A stretch of 47,946 nt of DNA from NCBI GenBank assembly GCA_001512545.1, contig LFSI01000020.1, positions 1 through 47,946 of the forward strand. Direction: 5' to 3'. Below, in pieces: positions 8,623-17,133 of this stretch. The notes beneath the pieces were generated by a model. That model did not search any database, was not told the origin of the DNA, and saw only the letters and a list, made by a program, of their open reading frames with translations. The stretch's first letter is position 1. Every line of letters starts with the position of its first letter. This stretch comes from Clostridia bacterium DTU065. GTDB lineage: Bacteria; Bacillota; DTU065. The position numbers were made by a program, and so were the translations under genes.

Positions 8623-9356
8623 AGCACTTTCGATAGAAACGCCTGAGTTCTGGGATTTTGGGGATTGTTGAAGATGTTCTGCGGCGTGTCGTCTTCAAGA
8701 ACCAGTCCTTCGTCCATAAAAAGCACCCTATCGGAAACCTCTTTGGCAAAACCCATTTCATGTGTTACTACGATCATGGTCATGCCATCAAAGGCCAGGG
8801 CTTTCATAACTTCGAGAACCTCTCCGATCATCTCGGGGTCCAAAGCCGAGGTAGGCTCGTCAAAGAGCATTACTTCCGGCTGCATTGCCAGTGCCCTAGC
8901 AATTGCGACCCTCTGTTTTTGTCCTCCCGACAGCTCATCGGGATAGCTCTTGGCTTTGTCTTTCAAGCCTACTTTCGCTAAGAGATTGATGGCGATCTCC
9001 TCTGCCTCATCTCTCTGAAGCTTTTTCACCTTCATCGGTGCCAAGATGATGTTATCCAGTACTCTTCTGTGGGGGAACAAGTTAAAGTTTTGAAAAACCA
9101 TACCCATGTTGGCGCGAACACTGTCGATATCGCAATCTTTTGAAGTAATGTCAACTCCGTCGATAAAAACAGAACCGGAAGTTGGTTTCTCGAGGAGATT
9201 CAGACACCTGAGAAAGGTGCTTTTCCCGGAACCAGATGGCCCAATGACGCAGACCACTTCCTTTTTCTTGACGGTAAGTGAGATCCCTTTTAAGACCTCC
9301 AGACTGCCAAAGTTCTTTTTCAGATCCACCGTTTCGATAGCTACGTTACTTGTCAT
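8619..9356 (-). CDS. Polar amino acid ABC transporter ATP-binding protein
   Basis: A 245-residue ABC ATPase of the GlnQ/HisP type that powers amino acid uptake at the inner face of the membrane. Walker A is GPSGSGKST (about residues 40-48), the signature is [14 protein letters not shown], Walker B is [13 protein letters not shown], and the switch histidine is in VTHEMGFA. The ATG at 9356 overlaps the end of the permease gene by 11 bases. Length and motifs are complete. Confidence 0.95.
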   Translation of the reverse strand: MTSNVAIETVDLKKNFGSLEVLKGISLTVKKKEVVCVIGPSGSGKSTFLRCLNLLEKPTSGSVFIDGVDITSKDCDIDSVRANMGMVFQNFNLFPHRRVLDNIILAPMKVKKLQRDEAEEIAINLLAKVGLKDKAKSYPDELSGGQKQRVAIARALAMQPEVMLFDEPTSALDPEMIGEVLEVMKALAFDGMTMIVVTHEMGFAKEVSDRVLFMDEGLVLEDDTPQNIFNNPQNPRTQAFLSKVL

Positions 9357-10014
9357 TGGTTCCGAGCCTCCTCTCTAAGAAGCTTACCAGCTTCGAAATA
9401 CTAAACGTCATAACTAAGTAAATGATCGATGCGGCAATGAGAATATCCAACGGCCTGTAGTCTCTGGTGTAGATGAGTTGTGCTTTACGCATCAGTTCTT
9501 CTAAGGCAATGACGCTAACCAGAGACGAGTCTTTAAGCATAGCAATAAACTCGTTACCTAAAGGAGGGATGATTCGCTTGACCGCCTGAGGTAGGATGAT
9601 GTAAGCCATAGTCTGTGCGTGAGTCATTCCCAGCGATCTTGCCGCTTCAGTTTGCCCTTTATCGATAGATTGGATTCCGGCACGAACGATCTCTGCTACA
9701 TACGCCCCGCTGTTGATAGAAAGCGAGATGATCGCAGCCATCTTTGCAGGAATCGCCCGCCCGATTACCTGGGGCAATCCCATGTAGACGATGAGAATCT
9801 GCACAAGCAGCGGCGTTCCCCTGATAAAATCGATGTACACTGCGCAGATGGACTTGATGATCTTGTTCTTGGAAATCCTTCCCATACCTACAAAAGTACC
9901 AATGATGAAACCAAAGCCTACCGCGATTGCTGTAAGTTGGATTGTAAGCAGGGTGCCTTCGAGCAAAATGGGCATCTTACCCCAAACGTACGTGAACCAG
10001 TTTTTGAGTACCAT
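9346..10014 (-). CDS. Polar amino acid ABC transporter permease
   Basis: A 222-residue inner-membrane permease of the HisMQ/GlnP type with about five membrane helices. The coupling (EAA) loop is visible as [20 protein letters not shown] (about residues 123-142). ATG 10014 is preferred over an upstream in-frame start at 10047 because AGGAGG lies six bases before it. It follows the binding-protein gene after an 88-base gap that holds a strong hairpin, and overlaps the ATPase gene by 11 bases. Confidence 0.93.
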   Translation of the reverse strand: MVLKNWFTYVWGKMPILLEGTLLTIQLTAIAVGFGFIIGTFVGMGRISKNKIIKSICAVYIDFIRGTPLLVQILIVYMGLPQVIGRAIPAKMAAIISLSINSGAYVAEIVRAGIQSIDKGQTEAARSLGMTHAQTMAYIILPQAVKRIIPPLGNEFIAMLKDSSLVSVIALEELMRKAQLIYTRDYRPLDILIAASIIYLVMTFSISKLVSFLERRLGTNDK

Positions 10015-10050
10015 TTTTTCCCTCCTTCTTACTTCAGTTTTAGACAAGTA

Positions 10051-10079
10051 TCAGACCGCCGCCTGAGGCGACGGTCTGA
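10051..10079 (-). promoter_or_regulatory. Intercistronic hairpin between binding-protein and permease genes
   Basis: CAGACCG (10052-10058) pairs with CGGTCTG (10072-10078), continuing as CGCC/GGCG (10060-10063 with 10067-10070) after one mismatch, with a TGA loop. There is no T run, so it more likely stabilises the upstream mRNA or gives partial termination, a common arrangement that raises binding protein over permease. Confidence 0.65.
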
Positions 10080-10102
10080 ATGATGGTCTTAGGTCTCTAT
10101 AG

Positions 10103-10837
10103 TTATTCAGATACACCAAACCAATCATTGTAGATCTTATCCAAAACACCCTTTTCTTCAAGTGCCTTCAGGGCATCGTTGATCTTATCCAAGAGGGCCT
10201 TGTTACCCTTCTTCACCACAACTCCGTAGAGCTCCTCGGTGAACTCGGGAACTACAACCTTAAGCAGCTTGGGCTGCTGACGGATGAAATCCCTGGCAAC
10301 AGGTCCGTCCATAACAGACGCGTCGGCTATTCCATTAATTACGGCTTGGAAAGCTTCAGGAGCGGTTTCATAGCGGAGAATCTGCTTGATACCGTTCATC
10401 TCAGTCGCTGCCAAGTCGCCGGTGGTACCGATCTGAACAGCCACTGTTTTGCCTTTCAGATCATCGAGAGAATTGATGCTGTTGTTGTTTTGCTTTGCAA
10501 CCACCACAAGACCTACGCTGATGTAAGGAGTGGAGAAGTCCACAGCCTGCATTCTCTCTTCGGTAATGGTCATGGCGGTAATCAGCGAATCGTAGTTGCC
10601 ATTGTTCAAGCCAGGAATCAGACCGGACCAAGCAGCGTTGACCAACTTGAGCTCAACGCCCATCTCTTCTGCTAGAGCTTCGGCAAGGTCGATTTCATAG
10701 CCCATGTAGTCGCCTTTACCGGTTTCATCCCAAGTAAACGGTGGGAAGGTGAAGTCACCTGCGACTACCCAAGTTTCTGCAAAAACGCCTACTACTAGTA
10801 CCAACGCCATTAACACTGCTAACAACGATTTCTTCAA
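10103..10837 (-). CDS. Amino acid ABC transporter substrate-binding protein (family 3)
   Basis: A 244-residue exported binding protein, first gene of the amino-acid operon. The signal peptide runs to about residue 20, with cleavage after VFA and mature start ETWVVAGD; no lipobox cysteine. Family-3 features are FTFPPFTW, GYEIDLAEALAEEMG and TITEERMQAVDFSTPY. The start is TTG 10837 behind AAAGGGG. A consensus promoter lies 39 bases upstream. The ligand class (glutamine, basic or other polar amino acid) cannot be told from sequence alone. Confidence 0.92.
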   Translation of the reverse strand: MKKSLLAVLMALVLVVGVFAETWVVAGDFTFPPFTWDETGKGDYMGYEIDLAEALAEEMGVELKLVNAAWSGLIPGLNNGNYDSLITAMTITEERMQAVDFSTPYISVGLVVVAKQNNNSINSLDDLKGKTVAVQIGTTGDLAATEMNGIKQILRYETAPEAFQAVINGIADASVMDGPVARDFIRQQPKLLKVVVPEFTEELYGVVVKKGNKALLDKINDALKALEEKGVLDKIYNDWFGVSE

Positions 10838-10875
10838 CTGTATAAATCCCCTTTCAATACGTGCCTTTTTGTATA

Positions 10876-10904
10876 ATTATACTGTCGGGTTGGATGTATG
10901 TCAA
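10876..10904 (-). promoter_or_regulatory. Consensus promoter of the amino-acid ABC operon
   Basis: On the minus strand TTGACA (10904-10899), 17-base spacer, TATAAT (10881-10876): both hexamers are perfect. The leader would be about 30 bases. Confidence 0.92.
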
Positions 10905-10912
10905 GGATTTGT

Positions 10913-10936
10913 TGCATATTTTTGTAAAAGTATGCA
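10913..10936. promoter_or_regulatory. Inverted repeat upstream of the amino-acid operon promoter
   Basis: TGCATA (10913-10918) and TATGCA (10931-10936) are separated by 12 AT-rich bases and lie just upstream of the -35 box. A further ATGCAT follows at about 10943. Spacing and AT-rich centre resemble binding sites of amino-acid-sensing regulators; no regulator gene is linked. Confidence 0.4.
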
Positions 10937-11019
10937 GTCGGAATGCATAATGCGTATATGAGGGTTAATGCCTACGGAGTACATAATAACTCATTCTTTC
11001 CAGGTTGAAAAGGGTTTTC

Positions 11020-11448
11020 CTAAAGATTCCACTGTTTATTTATACCTCCCCACAGTGCAAGACCCTGCCCTGTAGTCCCTAGAGATAGGGTACCGCCGAC
11101 ATCCACAACCACCGCTTTGACCGGCCCGTTGTAGCTGATCTTGATGTGGTCGTCGAAAATCGGTATGCCGTGTGCACCGTGTCTGGTAATACCCCTGCCA
11201 AACCCTACAAGAATGTTGTTGTATCTATAGGTGTAGCCCAGTTCTCCCCGAACGATAAACTTAGTTCTAGGATTGAACATAGCACCTGCGCTAAGTTCAA
11301 CTCCGTGTCCCGACTGGTGCTCATAGCGCAGAACTAGGGTGGGCAGAACACCTCCGCTAAGCACAACCCGAAAACCTACGCTGAAGCTAGCTAGGCAGTT
11401 TACAGACAAGATAAGCAGGATAAGTCCGACAATGATCTTCCTTTGCAT
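11020..11448 (-). CDS. Secreted beta-rich hypothetical protein, possible small outer-membrane barrel
   Basis: A 142-residue protein with a signal peptide (hydrophobic residues 5-17, cleavage probably after CLA near residue 20). The mature part alternates polar and hydrophobic residues, with many Gly, Tyr and Val and almost no helix-like stretches. Examples are TLVLRYEHQ, VRGELGYTYRY and ILVGFGRGI. That pattern is typical of short membrane beta-barrels, though I recognise no named family. A cysteine near residue 18 gives only a poor lipobox. ATG 11448 follows AGGTGAAGGAAG. It is divergent from the GHL10-like gene, and a 24-bp palindrome lies between them. Confidence 0.68.
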   Translation of the reverse strand: MQRKIIVGLILLILSVNCLASFSVGFRVVLSGGVLPTLVLRYEHQSGHGVELSAGAMFNPRTKFIVRGELGYTYRYNNILVGFGRGITRHGAHGIPIFDDHIKISYNGPVKAVVVDVGGTLSLGTTGQGLALWGGINKQWNL

Positions 11449-11503
11449 CTTCCTTCACCTCAACACAATACTTTAGCAGAGCCTTTGCGAATCATGATAT
11501 ACG

Positions 11504-11527
11504 CCGATTAATATGCATATTTATCGG
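11504..11527. promoter_or_regulatory. 24-bp near-perfect palindrome in divergent intergenic region
   Basis: Left half CCGATTAATATG (11504-11515), right half CATATTTATCGG (11516-11527): 11 of 12 pairs match, with no spacer. It lies 56 bases before the 11448 start and 95 before the 11623 start, so one dimeric regulator could govern both genes. Confidence 0.55.
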
Positions 11528-11622
11528 TTTTACCAAAGTCTAAAGGTCTAGGCATGTCCTCTGTTGTATTAAATAAGCATAAACTAACCCCTTTTTAGGG
11601 AAGAGAATGAGGGTGAATTTCG

Positions 11623-13290
11623 GTGAGTAGAAAGTTCTTGTCTTTGGGCATTGTATTATTATTAGTTCTTTCGACCTTCGTGTCCGCTGCTCCTGTTACC
11701 TTTACTCAATTAAAAAGCAGACTCAAACAGCGGGAAGCAAATTTGGATATTCTAGATTACGATCAGATCTATGCCAATATTGAAAAGCTTACTTCTCTGG
11801 AGGAGGCCATCAACTCAGGAGAGCTAAAGGGTTCCGCATTAAACGAGGCTAAAGCCGAGTTCGACAGTCTCATTGAGGAGACGTTTCTCCTGACTTTCGA
11901 ATCGCTGAATAACGAAACTAGAGCCATCTGGATCGATAATATCTATATGGCCAAGCTCCGCTCGAGGGAAGATGTTGCCAACATGATGGATTGGCTGCAG
12001 TCCATGAACTTCAACGTGATTATCCCCGATGTCTTTAACAACTTCAAAGCTGTTTATCCCAGCAAAGTTGTTCCTCAGCACGATCACTACTATGTTTTCT
12101 ACAGAGGCAATCTTCTTCAGGATTTGGTTGAGGAAGCCCACGCCCGCGGGATGCATCTCCAACCCCTGGTAGTGTTGTTTGGCATGGACACAGGATGGGA
12201 TCAGTTCCTAGACGACCTCAATGCTTTTGACCGCGATATCGACGGCAAGTTCGTCAACATCTACGGTCAGGCATTCCTATCCCCAGCGTATCCTCCGACC
12301 AGAGACACTCTAGTTGAGCTGATCAAGGAGATCGCTTCGTACGGTGTTGACGGTATCAACCTGGACTACATCCGCTTCAGCACGGGCTTTGGCTACGGCG
12401 ACTACATCAGCAGCATCTGGGAAGCTTTCAACGGCTTCAAGCCTCATGAAATAACAGAAAACTCCCGCTTCTACACCCAGTTCTGGGAGTTCAAAGCCCA
12501 GTTTGTGAGCAGCTTTGTGGACAGAGTAGTTAAAGAAGTGCAAGAGGTTAACCCCAAGGTTCTGATCTCAGCCGACGTGCAGTCCCCTCACAGCTGGGGC
12601 AAGTACGAACTGGCTCAAGATCACAAGCACTGGACAAACAACAGGTACCTCCACTCACTGCTTCTAATGTGCTACACGTACACTGCAGAAGAGTTCTCAA
12701 TGCACATCAAAAATGACGCAGACCACATCAACAACCAAGCTCTAACCTATCCCGGAATGGGCTTGTACAACTTCGACAACAAAGAGTACCTCAGGCAAAT
12801 TGAAGCCTCGCGCGGTCAGCCTTTTGTGGGACAGGTCAGCTTTTCCGCTATTCACCTTGGACCAGACAAAGAAGAGTATCTGAAAAAAGGACCTTACCGC
12901 AGTCCTGCTAAGAACACCATAGATGATCCCCAAACTTCAGCAGCGCTGATTCTGGAAGACCTGGCCTTGCGCCTTGAACTGACAAAGAGCATTTCGGGCT
13001 TGGACGATCTGACCATCTCCACCTGGCAGGAGATGCTGCATGCTAAGGCAGATTCAATCAAGAACTTAGACCTGCGTTCCTGGCCGGACAGAAACCTCCA
13101 GGAGCCAAACGCAGAAGAAGAGGCTGCACTGAGGAAAGAAATCAGCGAAATGCAAAACCTCATTAAAGAAGCAGGAAACCTCGGCGCACCCGGTAAGAGA
13201 GTAACCTTGGAGCTGGAGAGAGTTCTAGGCATCCTGTTAATGTTCAGGCACTTTGCTTCAAACTACAGCTACGTTCCAGTACAGTATTAA
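11623..13290 (+). CDS. Secreted GHL10-type glycoside hydrolase-like protein
   Basis: A 555-residue exported protein. The signal peptide ends near residue 23 (VSA|AP). After a helical linker, a TIM-barrel region starts near residue 100 with ETRAIWIDN. It continues with MNFNVIIPDVF and the family hallmark VDGINLDYIRFS (about residues 243-254). These are features of the GHL10/DUF187 group of predicted glycoside hydrolases. The last 130 residues are helical and may mediate association. The GTG start at 11623 is preceded by GAGGGTGA. It stands alone, with its own terminator, divergent from the beta-rich secreted protein. The polysaccharide target is unknown. Confidence 0.83.
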   Translation: MSRKFLSLGIVLLLVLSTFVSAAPVTFTQLKSRLKQREANLDILDYDQIYANIEKLTSLEEAINSGELKGSALNEAKAEFDSLIEETFLLTFESLNNETRAIWIDNIYMAKLRSREDVANMMDWLQSMNFNVIIPDVFNNFKAVYPSKVVPQHDHYYVFYRGNLLQDLVEEAHARGMHLQPLVVLFGMDTGWDQFLDDLNAFDRDIDGKFVNIYGQAFLSPAYPPTRDTLVELIKEIASYGVDGINLDYIRFSTGFGYGDYISSIWEAFNGFKPHEITENSRFYTQFWEFKAQFVSSFVDRVVKEVQEVNPKVLISADVQSPHSWGKYELAQDHKHWTNNRYLHSLLLMCYTYTAEEFSMHIKNDADHINNQALTYPGMGLYNFDNKEYLRQIEASRGQPFVGQVSFSAIHLGPDKEEYLKKGPYRSPAKNTIDDPQTSAALILEDLALRLELTKSISGLDDLTISTWQEMLHAKADSIKNLDLRSWPDRNLQEPNAEEEAALRKEISEMQNLIKEAGNLGAPGKRVTLELERVLGILLMFRHFASNYSYVPVQY

Positions 13291-13303
13291 CAGATAAAAA
13301 CCA

Positions 13304-13330
13304 GGGGAGCCGGTCAGGCTCCCCTTTTTT
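13304..13330. terminator. Terminator between GHL10-like gene and LysM gene
   Basis: GGGGAGCC (13304-13311), GGTCA loop, GGCTCCCC (13317-13324), then six T on the plus strand. The LysM gene ends at 13329, so its stop codon overlaps the T tract. Confidence 0.93.
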
Positions 13331-15566
13331 ATGCCTTGGAGATGTCTCCCCTTAAAACAACCACACCGATAGGCGATGTAGATTCTCTAGATTCTGCAGA
13401 TATCTGTACCAAGTCGTACATGTCTAAGGTACGAGGCAGCCTTACAATACCTACCCAAATGCCATCGGGCGATGCGTACATTGTTGCTGAATGCCAGTGA
13501 TGAGTATTTCTCTCCCGCACGAACATCTTGTAGACTCTGCCTCCGCAACCTTCAGGATCCGGAAGATCGATGGCTAGAGCTGAGACGTTGTTGCAGTCGA
13601 AGTCATAGATGCCGAAACCTTCAGCTCTAGGTGCCGAACTGGTCCGCATCAGTACCTGACATCTCTTGCCGGAGACATCGTGTGTTCCCGTTGGTATGCA
13701 GATTCTCTGCCCAATCTGGAGGTTGTTGGGATCAATACCAGGGTTAAACCGCATGATCCGGTCCACAGTGGTGTTGTAACGGATGGCCAGTTGGTAGAGG
13801 CTGTCGCCCTGCCTGATAGTATAGATGGTGCCGGGACACTCCATTCTGCTTTCGATTTCAAGTGTCGCTGCAGGAATGCAGATCTCCTGACCTATACGCA
13901 GGTTGTTTGGATCAATGCCCGGATTTGCCCGCAAAACTGCATCTACCGTGACGTTGAATCTCTGCGCAAGGCTGAACAGGGTGTCTCCTGCTCTAATGGT
14001 ATAAAGAGTGCCTCCTGGGCAGGGCACCGGTCCTGTGCCTGGTATGCAGATGACCTGACCGACACGGAGATTGTTTGGATCGATTCCTGGATTAGCTCTG
14101 AAGATTGCGTCTACTGTAGTATTGTACCTCTGGGCTAGAGAGAACAAGGTGTCTCCTGCTCTAATCGTGTACAGGGTTCCGCCGGGACAGGGTGCTGGTC
14201 CAGTACCGGGTATACAGATCTCCTGGCCAATGCGCAGGTTGTTTGGATCAATGCCCGGATTTGCCTGGATAATCGCATCTACTGTGACGTTGAACCTCTG
14301 TGCAAGGCTGAACAGAGTATCCCCTGCCCTGATGGTATAGAGGGTTCCTCCTGGGCAAGGTACCGGTCCTGTACCGGGTATGCAGATCTCCTGACCGACA
14401 CGTAAGTTATTTGGATCAATGCCCGGATTTGCCTGGATAATCGCATCTACTGTGACGTTGAACCTCTGTGCAAGGCTGAACAGAGTATCCCCTGCCCTGA
14501 TGGTATAGAGGGTTCCTCCTGGGCAAGGTACCGGTCCTGTACCGGGTATGCAGATCTCCTGACCTACACGTAAGTTGTTTGGATCAATGCCAGGATTTGC
14601 CTGGATAATCGCATCTACTGTGACGTTGAATCTCTGTGCAAGGCTGAACAGAGTATCCCCTGCCCTAATAGTATAGAGGGTTCCTCCTGGGCAAGGTACC
14701 GGTCCTGTACCGGGTATACAGATGATCTGACCAACGCGAAGGTTGTTTGGGTCAATTCCAGGATTGGCTCTGAGAATAGCATCTACCGTAGTGTTGTACC
14801 TCTGGGCCAGTGCGAACAGAGTGTCTCCAGCTCTTATAGTGTAGAGAGTCCCGCCCGGGCAGGGAACCGGTCCTGGAGTGCTAGATGGGATGCATATTAC
14901 CTGACCTATACGTAAATTGTTTGGATCAATGCCGGGGTTTGCCCGAATAATTGCATCTACAGTAGTGTTGTATCTTTGCGCCAGACTAAACAGAGTGTCT
15001 CCAGCTCTGATAGTGTATAGGGTTCCTTCGCATGAAGGTGTAGTCCCTGGAACGCAGATCACTTGACCTACCGAGATCCGCGCAGGATCTGTGATCTGGG
15101 GATTGGCGGCAAGCAGTGCATCCAGGGTTATATTGTTTCTTTGAGCGATGAGGTAAAGGCTGTCGCCTGCTACAACCGTATAATAGCGTCCGCTGCAGGT
15201 TGCAGGCGGAGGAGGAATCTGCGATGCGTGAGCCTTGGGAATCTCTATAGTTTCTCCTGCCTCTACTGAGTCTGTGTCAATCAGCTTGGGGTTCTTCAGC
15301 AGGATGGCATCGACCGTAGTTCCGTGTTCCTTTGCTATAGATTCCAAAGTATCTCCCACCTTGACAGTGTAATAATCACCAGAAGAGTAGCCACTGGTGT
15401 TTAAAAGTGGCAGAACTATGCTTTGACCTGATCTCAGGTCTTCGGGGTCGGCAATATCTGGATTGGCGTTTAAGATGGCTTCTACGGTAAGATTGTTTTC
15501 TAAGGCGATTGACTTAAGGGTGTCGCCTCTTTTCACGGTATACTTCGTTTCTTTGCTTTGAGACAT
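13329..15566 (-). CDS. Eleven-LysM repeat protein without signal peptide
   Basis: A 745-residue protein made of eleven LysM domains (peptidoglycan or chitin-type glycan binding) and a C-terminal domain of about 110 residues that I do not recognise. Repeats 1-3 are divergent. Repeats 4-10 are built on a 56-residue unit containing YTIRAGDTLF, PGIDPNNLR and ICIP, joined by PCPGG linkers, so each unit carries two cysteines. There is no signal peptide or membrane segment. In Firmicutes, leaderless LysM proteins such as SafA are spore-coat organisers, and Cys pairs suit disulfide cross-linking. ATG 15566 is used, with GAGGT just upstream. The repeated DNA could vary in copy number. Confidence 0.88.
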   Translation of the reverse strand: MSQSKETKYTVKRGDTLKSIALENNLTVEAILNANPDIADPEDLRSGQSIVLPLLNTSGYSSGDYYTVKVGDTLESIAKEHGTTVDAILLKNPKLIDTDSVEAGETIEIPKAHASQIPPPPATCSGRYYTVVAGDSLYLIAQRNNITLDALLAANPQITDPARISVGQVICVPGTTPSCEGTLYTIRAGDTLFSLAQRYNTTVDAIIRANPGIDPNNLRIGQVICIPSSTPGPVPCPGGTLYTIRAGDTLFALAQRYNTTVDAILRANPGIDPNNLRVGQIICIPGTGPVPCPGGTLYTIRAGDTLFSLAQRFNVTVDAIIQANPGIDPNNLRVGQEICIPGTGPVPCPGGTLYTIRAGDTLFSLAQRFNVTVDAIIQANPGIDPNNLRVGQEICIPGTGPVPCPGGTLYTIRAGDTLFSLAQRFNVTVDAIIQANPGIDPNNLRIGQEICIPGTGPAPCPGGTLYTIRAGDTLFSLAQRYNTTVDAIFRANPGIDPNNLRVGQVICIPGTGPVPCPGGTLYTIRAGDTLFSLAQRFNVTVDAVLRANPGIDPNNLRIGQEICIPAATLEIESRMECPGTIYTIRQGDSLYQLAIRYNTTVDRIMRFNPGIDPNNLQIGQRICIPTGTHDVSGKRCQVLMRTSSAPRAEGFGIYDFDCNNVSALAIDLPDPEGCGGRVYKMFVRERNTHHWHSATMYASPDGIWVGIVRLPRTLDMYDLVQISAESRESTSPIGVVVLRGDISKA
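13880..15050 (-). repeat. Tandem 168-bp repeats encoding LysM units
   Basis: Seven consecutive units of about 168 bp (56 codons). The three central ones (about 14210-14700) are nearly identical at DNA level, including third codon positions. This points to recent duplication or gene conversion. Outer units have drifted. Confidence 0.85.
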
Positions 15567-15680
15567 GAAATCCACCTCTTTTCTGGTTCCCTATACATTA
15601 CGTAGGAAAGAGGTATCTAGTGCTAGAAGTCTCTATGACAGATGTACTAATTTTGTAGTGTTTATCACCTGCTTGGCCAT

Positions 15681-15711
15681 AAAAAAAACCCATGGCTGAA
15701 AAGCGCATGGG
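15681..15711 (-). terminator. Terminator of the small membrane protein gene
   Basis: Minus strand: CCCATG (15711-15706) pairs with CATGGG (15694-15689) with an inner GC/GC pair, followed by eight T (15688-15681). Confidence 0.88.
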
Positions 15712-15759
15712 ACTTGTTAGTGTCTTGGCAGAAAGAGTCTGAAACCTGCAAACTCCAGG

Positions 15760-16086
15760 CTACTTCTTCTTCTTTACGTCTGTTTGCTTTTTCTCTTTGG
15801 ACTTGCTCGATGAAAACAACTCTATAGAGCCGGATACGATTCCCGTTACCAGACTTCCCGCAAGGATGGTGGGAATGATCACCAAGACGCCAAGGACAAG
15901 AGCAATGTAGTGAAGCACCGTCAAATCGATTGATCTACCGAAAACAGGTAGCAGCACGGCCAAAATAACTGATAGAATAAGAGCTGAGACCAGTACGCAG
16001 ACGATGCCGAAAAGCAATCTGACAAATGGATTTTTTATCTCCTTACCATTAAAGGTTGCTTTTCCACCCTCATTTTCAAAACGCAT
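15760..16086 (-). CDS. Small two-helix membrane protein
   Basis: A 108-residue protein of unknown function. It has a short polar N-terminus, two hydrophobic segments (about residues 22-48 and 58-85) and a highly basic tail rich in Lys and Ser, predicted to face the cytoplasm. ATG 16086 is chosen over an in-frame ATG at 16107 because GGAGGT precedes it by about eight bases. It is monocistronic with a strong terminator and divergent from the EamA gene at 16190. No family recognised. Confidence 0.7.
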   Translation of the reverse strand: MRFENEGGKATFNGKEIKNPFVRLLFGIVCVLVSALILSVILAVLLPVFGRSIDLTVLHYIALVLGVLVIIPTILAGSLVTGIVSGSIELFSSSKSKEKKQTDVKKKK

Positions 16087-16189
16087 CAAAAGCACCTCCA
16101 TTTGCATTATTCTTCCACAAAAGCTTAATTCCTACAAAAATCCCGAGACAAAAGTTTATCTTAATAATACTACAGAAAGGTGATCGGAC

Positions 16190-17089
16190 GTGACAAAAAA
16201 AGTGCAAGGGTATATGTGGCTACTTCTAACGATCTTTCTCTTTAGCACCTACGAAATTGTGGGGCACACTCTGACAAGCTCTACCACGACGATGTTTGTG
16301 AATGCTTTCCGGTTTCTTCTGGGCGGCTTGGTACTCCTTCCCTTCGCTCTGTCTTACATGAAAAAGCACGATGTGAAGCTGACGCAAAAAGACTTCTTTC
16401 GCCTGCTGGTGCTCGGCCTTCTGAATGCGGTGCTCTCCATGAACCTCCTGCAGCTGAGTTTCAAATTTGCGCCTGCATCCACGTCTGCTATCCTTTTCAG
16501 CACAAACCCTCTTGTTGTTGCCATCTTCTCTTCCCTGCTCCTCAGGGAGAAACCGAGCAGGTCTCAAGTCTTTGGTCTGTTTTTGGGCGTCATTGGTTCA
16601 ATTTTCGTTACCGGAAGTTTCGAAGCGTCTAACATAGTCGGACCACTTCTAGCCCTTAGCGCAGCGGTTTTGTTCGGACTTTATACAGTAGCCGGTAAAG
16701 ACCTCACCATGCGTCTCGGAAGTCTTGTGGTAAACAGCTTTTCCTTTACCGCAGGTGGTATCATCAACTGGAGTTTACTAGCCCTAAAAAGCGAGCCTCT
16801 CTGGCAGGTTGCCGGTGATAACTGGCTGAGACTTCTGTACTTAGGCGTGTTTGTAACTGGGCTGGCCTACTTTGCTTATTTTACAGGTCTTTCCCATCTG
16901 GACACCACAGCAGGATCCAGCGTCTTCTTTGTCAAACCAGTCTTTGCATCGATTCTTGCATGGATCTTCTTGAGCGAGCCTATCACCTGGAACAAAGCCG
17001 TAGGTATAGTGATTATTCTGCTTGCCATGGGCTTTGTTATAGCTCGGCCACAAAAAACTGCTGCTTCCCGTAAAGAAGCTGAAGCTTGA
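16190..17089 (+). CDS. EamA-family (DMT) transporter
   Basis: A 299-residue inner-membrane protein with about ten helices in two EamA repeats. It begins YMWLLLTIFLFSTYEIVG; the second repeat contains FLSEPITWNKAVGIVIILLA. Substrate is not predictable; members move amino acids, nucleotides or other metabolites. The start is GTG 16190 behind AAAGGTGAT. The gene for a secreted glycosidase-like protein starts 44 bases downstream on the same strand, so the two are probably co-transcribed. It is a distant paralogue of the EamA gene at 7753. Confidence 0.87.
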   Translation: MTKKVQGYMWLLLTIFLFSTYEIVGHTLTSSTTTMFVNAFRFLLGGLVLLPFALSYMKKHDVKLTQKDFFRLLVLGLLNAVLSMNLLQLSFKFAPASTSAILFSTNPLVVAIFSSLLLREKPSRSQVFGLFLGVIGSIFVTGSFEASNIVGPLLALSAAVLFGLYTVAGKDLTMRLGSLVVNSFSFTAGGIINWSLLALKSEPLWQVAGDNWLRLLYLGVFVTGLAYFAYFTGLSHLDTTAGSSVFFVKPVFASILAWIFLSEPITWNKAVGIVIILLAMGFVIARPQKTAASRKEAEA

Positions 17090-17133
17090 ACCAAGCAGGT
17101 GACCGGCAAAACACTGAAAAAGGAGGATGCCCG

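Noticed and set aside
13880-15050. CRISPR-like regular repeats
   Set aside because: Period is 168 bp with no short repeat/spacer pattern; the repeats are in-frame LysM units.
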